Made by a program: the position numbers and the translations under genes. Below the pieces are notes generated by a model. The model had not been told where the DNA came from. It saw only the letters and a program-made list of their open reading frames with translations, and did not search any database. Shown piece after piece: positions 4,871-7,305 of a DNA stretch of 7,305 nt (positions are counted from its first letter, which is position 1; each line of letters opens with the position of its first letter). The stretch is from an uncultured Clostridia bacterium (GTDB lineage: Bacteria; Bacillota; Clostridia; Oscillospirales; Acutalibacteraceae), in assembly GCA_937875885.1 (NCBI GenBank), contig CALEIO010000256.1:1-7305 (forward strand). The letters are read 5' to 3'.

Positions 4871-6616
4871 ATGGAAGACGTTTTATTTGTTGTTCCGGTG
4901 TATGAAGCTACCATTTCAAGAGACTGCAATGGTACCATCCTGCTTGCCACAATACTGAAAGAAAAAGGTATGAATGTCGGCATCTACAGATATTACGAAA
5001 CAAAAGCTACAAATAACTTTTATGAATATGTAGAAGACGCCACAAAAAACATTCTTGCAAGAAATCCCAGAATCGTTTCTTTTTATTGCCGCAGCGACTG
5101 TTACCTTGTAAACATCCGCGTAGCAGAAAGAATCAAGGAGCTTCGCCCTGAAATCCATATTGTTTTCGGAGGTCCCCAGGCTGACACCTCTGCTGTTGAA
5201 ACCATCAAAAAAATCCCCTATGTGGATTACTGCTGTTGCGGAGAGGGAGAAACCACAGTATTCCCCTTGTTCAACGGTCTGATTAATAATCTTGATGTTA
5301 CCCACATACCCGGACTTACATACAGAAACTCCGAAGGAGTTGTTGTTTCCAATCCTCGCCCTGAAATGATTGAAGACCTGGACACACTTCCTTTTGATGA
5401 CTATTCTTTCACACCTGAAGAATTCAAAAAGCGTGTAACCGATGAAAATCAGCATTTCCACGTTGACGTCGGCAGAGGTTGCCCCTACAACTGTGCTTAC
5501 TGCTCTACCAGCATATTCTGGAAAAGACGCTTCAGAATGAAGAGTGCTGACAGAATCTTCAAGGAAATTGTCAAGGCAGAAAAAGAGCTTGGTGTTACCA
5601 GCTTTGTTCTTGAGCACGACCTGTTTACCGCAAACAAAAAGAAAGTTTTTGAGTTCTGCAAAATCCTCAAAGATAACGGATTCAATAAAAGTTGGATCTG
5701 TTCTTCCAGAGCAGACACCATTGACAGAGAAACTATCGAAGAAATGGCATCTGCAGGATTAGAGCGAATCTATATGGGTATAGAAACAGGTTCCCCCAGA
5801 ATGCAGAAGCTCACCCACAAGAATCTGAATCTTGACACCACAATAGAAACAATCAAAGCTCTCCACGATAACAACATCCGGGTTACAGCTTCTTTCATTT
5901 ACGGATTCCCCGAGGAAACAGAAGATGATATCGAGCAGACTCTGCAGTTTGTTTACCGTCTGGTAAAAATGCACGTTAAAAAAATCCAGATGCATCTGTT
6001 TACTATGTTCCCCGGAACTGAATACTACAACACTTACAAGGACAGTCTGACTCTGACCAACAACACCACAGATGCTGTAGACACTTTCGGATTAGAAGAA
6101 AATCGTGAGTTCATCCAAGAAAACAAAGAGATTTTCCCCTCTTTCTTTGAGTACCGCAGTGAGCTGAGAGATAAGGTGTACGGACTCTCAAACCTTATGA
6201 TGCTCATATTCGAAATTTACGAAAAGCTCTGCAAATGTGACCCCGAAAGATTCTGCAATATGCGTCTTATTGATCTGTTCTTTGATTTCAAAAAAGCAAA
6301 CAACATCAGCAGCGAACAGAATCCCGCAACAAGTGTGAGAGAAAACAGACTTCAGTATATCTGCAACTATCTTGCTACCATCTACACATCAGATGAGCTT
6401 GATATCCTGGTTGACGGCTTCACATTCTACGCTGACCTGAAACGCATAAACCAATCTGACCTTGCACAGATGGAGGTCAAGTCTTATAACTCTGATGTAA
6501 ATGCATTTGACAAGGGTGCAAAACTTTCTGAAATCAAGAAAACTCCCGTAATGGTATTCATCAGAAAAACAGGAAACAAAATTTCCTACGTATCAAAACC
6601 CACTATGCCTATGTAA
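4871..6616 (+). CDS. Cobalamin-binding-domain radical SAM protein, orphan
   Basis: A 581-residue cytoplasmic protein of the B12-binding radical SAM class (BchE/methyltransferase-like layout). Such enzymes cleave S-adenosylmethionine at a [4Fe-4S] cluster and often methylate or cyclise unreactive carbons. The N-terminal Rossmann-like domain (about 1-135) has FGGPQA at 99-104 and GEGE at 124-127. It lacks the cobalt-ligating D-x-H-x-x-G motif, as is common in this class. The linker DLDTLPF lies at 169-175. The radical SAM core (about 196-385) holds the cluster motif C204-x3-C208-x2-C211 in GRGCPYNCAYC, with GIETGS at 303-308, GFPEET at 345-350 and MFPGTEYY at 379-386. Residues 395-581 form an unassigned, mostly helical region containing C454, C456 and C462. 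Strong promoter, GGAGG site and terminator make it a single-gene unit. Substrate and product are unknown; methylase, RiPP or lipid modification are all possible. Confidence 0.92.
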   Translation: MEDVLFVVPVYEATISRDCNGTILLATILKEKGMNVGIYRYYETKATNNFYEYVEDATKNILARNPRIVSFYCRSDCYLVNIRVAERIKELRPEIHIVFGGPQADTSAVETIKKIPYVDYCCCGEGETTVFPLFNGLINNLDVTHIPGLTYRNSEGVVVSNPRPEMIEDLDTLPFDDYSFTPEEFKKRVTDENQHFHVDVGRGCPYNCAYCSTSIFWKRRFRMKSADRIFKEIVKAEKELGVTSFVLEHDLFTANKKKVFEFCKILKDNGFNKSWICSSRADTIDRETIEEMASAGLERIYMGIETGSPRMQKLTHKNLNLDTTIETIKALHDNNIRVTASFIYGFPEETEDDIEQTLQFVYRLVKMHVKKIQMHLFTMFPGTEYYNTYKDSLTLTNNTTDAVDTFGLEENREFIQENKEIFPSFFEYRSELRDKVYGLSNLMMLIFEIYEKLCKCDPERFCNMRLIDLFFDFKKANNISSEQNPATSVRENRLQYICNYLATIYTSDELDILVDGFTFYADLKRINQSDLAQMEVKSYNSDVNAFDKGAKLSEIKKTPVMVFIRKTGNKISYVSKPTMPM

Positions 6617-6649
6617 CATAAGCACATAACAATTATATATCCAAACAAA

Positions 6650-6694
6650 AAGCGTTGCAGACGACAAAATCATCTGCAACGCTTAATTTTTTGG
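6650..6694. terminator. Bidirectional intrinsic terminator between radical SAM gene and ntpK
   Basis: A perfect 12-bp stem, AAGCGTTGCAGA with TCTGCAACGCTT, encloses an 11-nt loop. On the plus strand it is followed by AATTTTTT, serving the radical SAM gene that ends at 6616. On the minus strand it is followed by TTTTTGTTTGG, serving the V-ATPase operon whose last gene ends at 6714. This is the expected arrangement between convergent genes. Confidence 0.9.
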
Positions 6695-6713
6695 TTTTGG
6701 TGAAAGGCAATTA

Positions 6714-7139
6714 TCAGCCCAGTGCTACCATACTGAAAACAAGTGCGAACAGAGCAACTGTTTCGCAAAGACCAACAACTGTGATGTACTGTGAGAAGCC
6801 TTTTCCTGTTTCAGCGAGAGCGTCTGCACCTGCTGCGCCTGCTTTACCCTGGAATACTGCTGAGAAAGCCATTGCAAGAGCTGATGCGATACCGAGACCA
6901 ATTAAAAATGCAGGGTCTGCATCTGAACCTTTCATCTGCTGCATTAAGAGGAAACCGTAAATTGTCTGTGTAAGAGGAGCACCTGCAAAAACAGTAAGGA
7001 TAAATGGTGCTGCCTTGTTACTCATATAGCACTTTTTCCAAGCACCAATTGATGCCTGACCTGCTATACCAATACCAATTGCAGAGCCTATAGCTGCAAT
7101 ACCCATTGCTAATGCTGTTCCTAATAAACCTAAATTCAT
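6714..7139 (-). CDS. ntpK: V-type ATPase subunit K (membrane rotor proteolipid)
   Basis: A 141-residue duplicated-hairpin proteolipid that forms the ion-carrying rotor ring of the V/A-type ATPase in the cytoplasmic membrane. Four helices are visible near 2-26, 43-66, 76-97 and 117-140, with Gly/Ala-rich repeats (GIAAIGSAIGIGIAG) typical of the family. The ion-carrying Glu is E126 in VVGLCETVAL in helix 4. T57-Q58 and Y61 in helix 2 and Q97 at the end of helix 3 match the Na+ ligands Thr64, Gln65 and Gln110 of Enterococcus hirae NtpK, suggesting Na+ coupling. The ATG at 7139 is preferred because AAAGGAG lies eight bases upstream; the in-frame GTG at 7148 overlaps that site. It starts 23 nt after the subunit I stop and is followed directly by a terminator, so it ends the operon. 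Confidence 0.95.
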   Translation of the reverse strand: MNLGLLGTALAMGIAAIGSAIGIGIAGQASIGAWKKCYMSNKAAPFILTVFAGAPLTQTIYGFLLMQQMKGSDADPAFLIGLGIASALAMAFSAVFQGKAGAAGADALAETGKGFSQYITVVGLCETVALFALVFSMVALG

Positions 7140-7162
7140 AATGAACACTCCTTTAAAATATT

Positions 7163-7305
7163 TTAATTTTCTTCATTGAATGGTTTAAATTTATGTCCGC
7201 TCCAGGACATATCTAAATGCGACGAAAATTCCAAGGTATTAAGTCTTATACCGTGAACAATAACAGATAAAACGTTCAATATCATATTAAGTCCGTGACC
7301 GAATA
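7163..7305 (-). CDS. ntpI: V-type ATPase subunit I, C-terminal 46 residues only
   Basis: Only the 3' end is inside the window; the rest lies beyond the right edge. Subunit I (equivalent to subunit a) is the membrane stator that forms the two half-channels passing ions to the K ring. The visible residues include GHGLNMILNVLSVIVHGIRL, the end of the last membrane helix, where a conserved Arg and His pair is usual. They are followed by the family's C-terminal signature: LEFSSHL, a W-S-G step and K-P-F before the TAA stop at 7163-7165. Full-length proteins are about 600-660 residues. It lies directly upstream of ntpK with a 23-nt gap, confirming a V-ATPase operon. Confidence 0.93.
   Translation of the reverse strand, partial: FGHGLNMILNVLSVIVHGIRLNTLEFSSHLDMSWSGHKFKPFNEEN

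Noticed and set aside
4916..5617. Long open frame (233 codons) on the minus strand opposite the radical SAM gene
   Set aside because: It lies wholly antisense to a gene with clear motifs, has no promoter or ribosome binding site, and its translation looks like a codon-bias shadow.
4708..6684. Insertion sequence or transposon bounded by the flanking hairpins
   Set aside because: No transposase or recombinase gene and no target-site duplication were seen; each hairpin is itself a normal terminator.
6655..6960. Plus-strand open frame of about 100 codons over ntpK
   Set aside because: It begins inside the terminator stem and runs antisense to the well-supported subunit K.

Overview
The window looks like chromosomal DNA from a low-to-mid-GC Bacillota of the Clostridia, probably an anaerobic gut Oscillospiraceae/Ruminococcus-like lineage. 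The grounds are Gram-positive Shine-Dalgarno sites (AAGGAG, GGAGG), sigma-A-like promoters, a V-type ATPase, an NfrA-type nitroreductase, AGA-rich codon use and compact intrinsic terminators. The taxon is inferred from style only. No tRNA, rRNA, CRISPR array or insertion sequence was seen.

Layout. (1) Positions 1-3854 hold one minus-strand operon of five closely spaced genes (gaps of 17-29 nt). In transcription order it encodes an NfrA/NfsA-type nitroreductase, an XRE regulator starting at GTG, a 90-residue two-helix membrane protein, a homodimer-type ABC exporter half-transporter, and exodeoxyribonuclease III, which is cut by the window start. A TATAAT promoter inside a perfect 8+3+8 dyad precedes it. 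(2) A minus-strand GNAT acetyltransferase (3909-4436) is a separate unit with its own promoter and terminator. (3) The 434-nt gap 4437-4870 holds the GNAT promoter, a 47-codon ORF resembling the 3' end of a MaoC/hot-dog dehydratase gene, that ORF's own terminator, and the promoter of the next gene. (4) An orphan cobalamin-binding radical SAM protein of 581 residues lies on the plus strand (4871-6616) and ends in a bidirectional hairpin terminator. (5) From the right edge, on the minus strand, come the C-terminal end of V-ATPase subunit I and the complete membrane-rotor subunit K, which is the last gene of that operon and carries a Na+-binding ligand set.

How it fits together. The five-gene operon reads as a redox, xenobiotic or DNA-damage stress cassette under a regulator encoded within it; this is inferred from gene content. 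The radical SAM gene is a single-gene unit flanked on both sides by hairpins with identical outer arms. A third terminator in the window has the same arms with one compensatory base-pair change. No obvious peptide substrate or partner enzyme for the radical SAM protein lies in the window.
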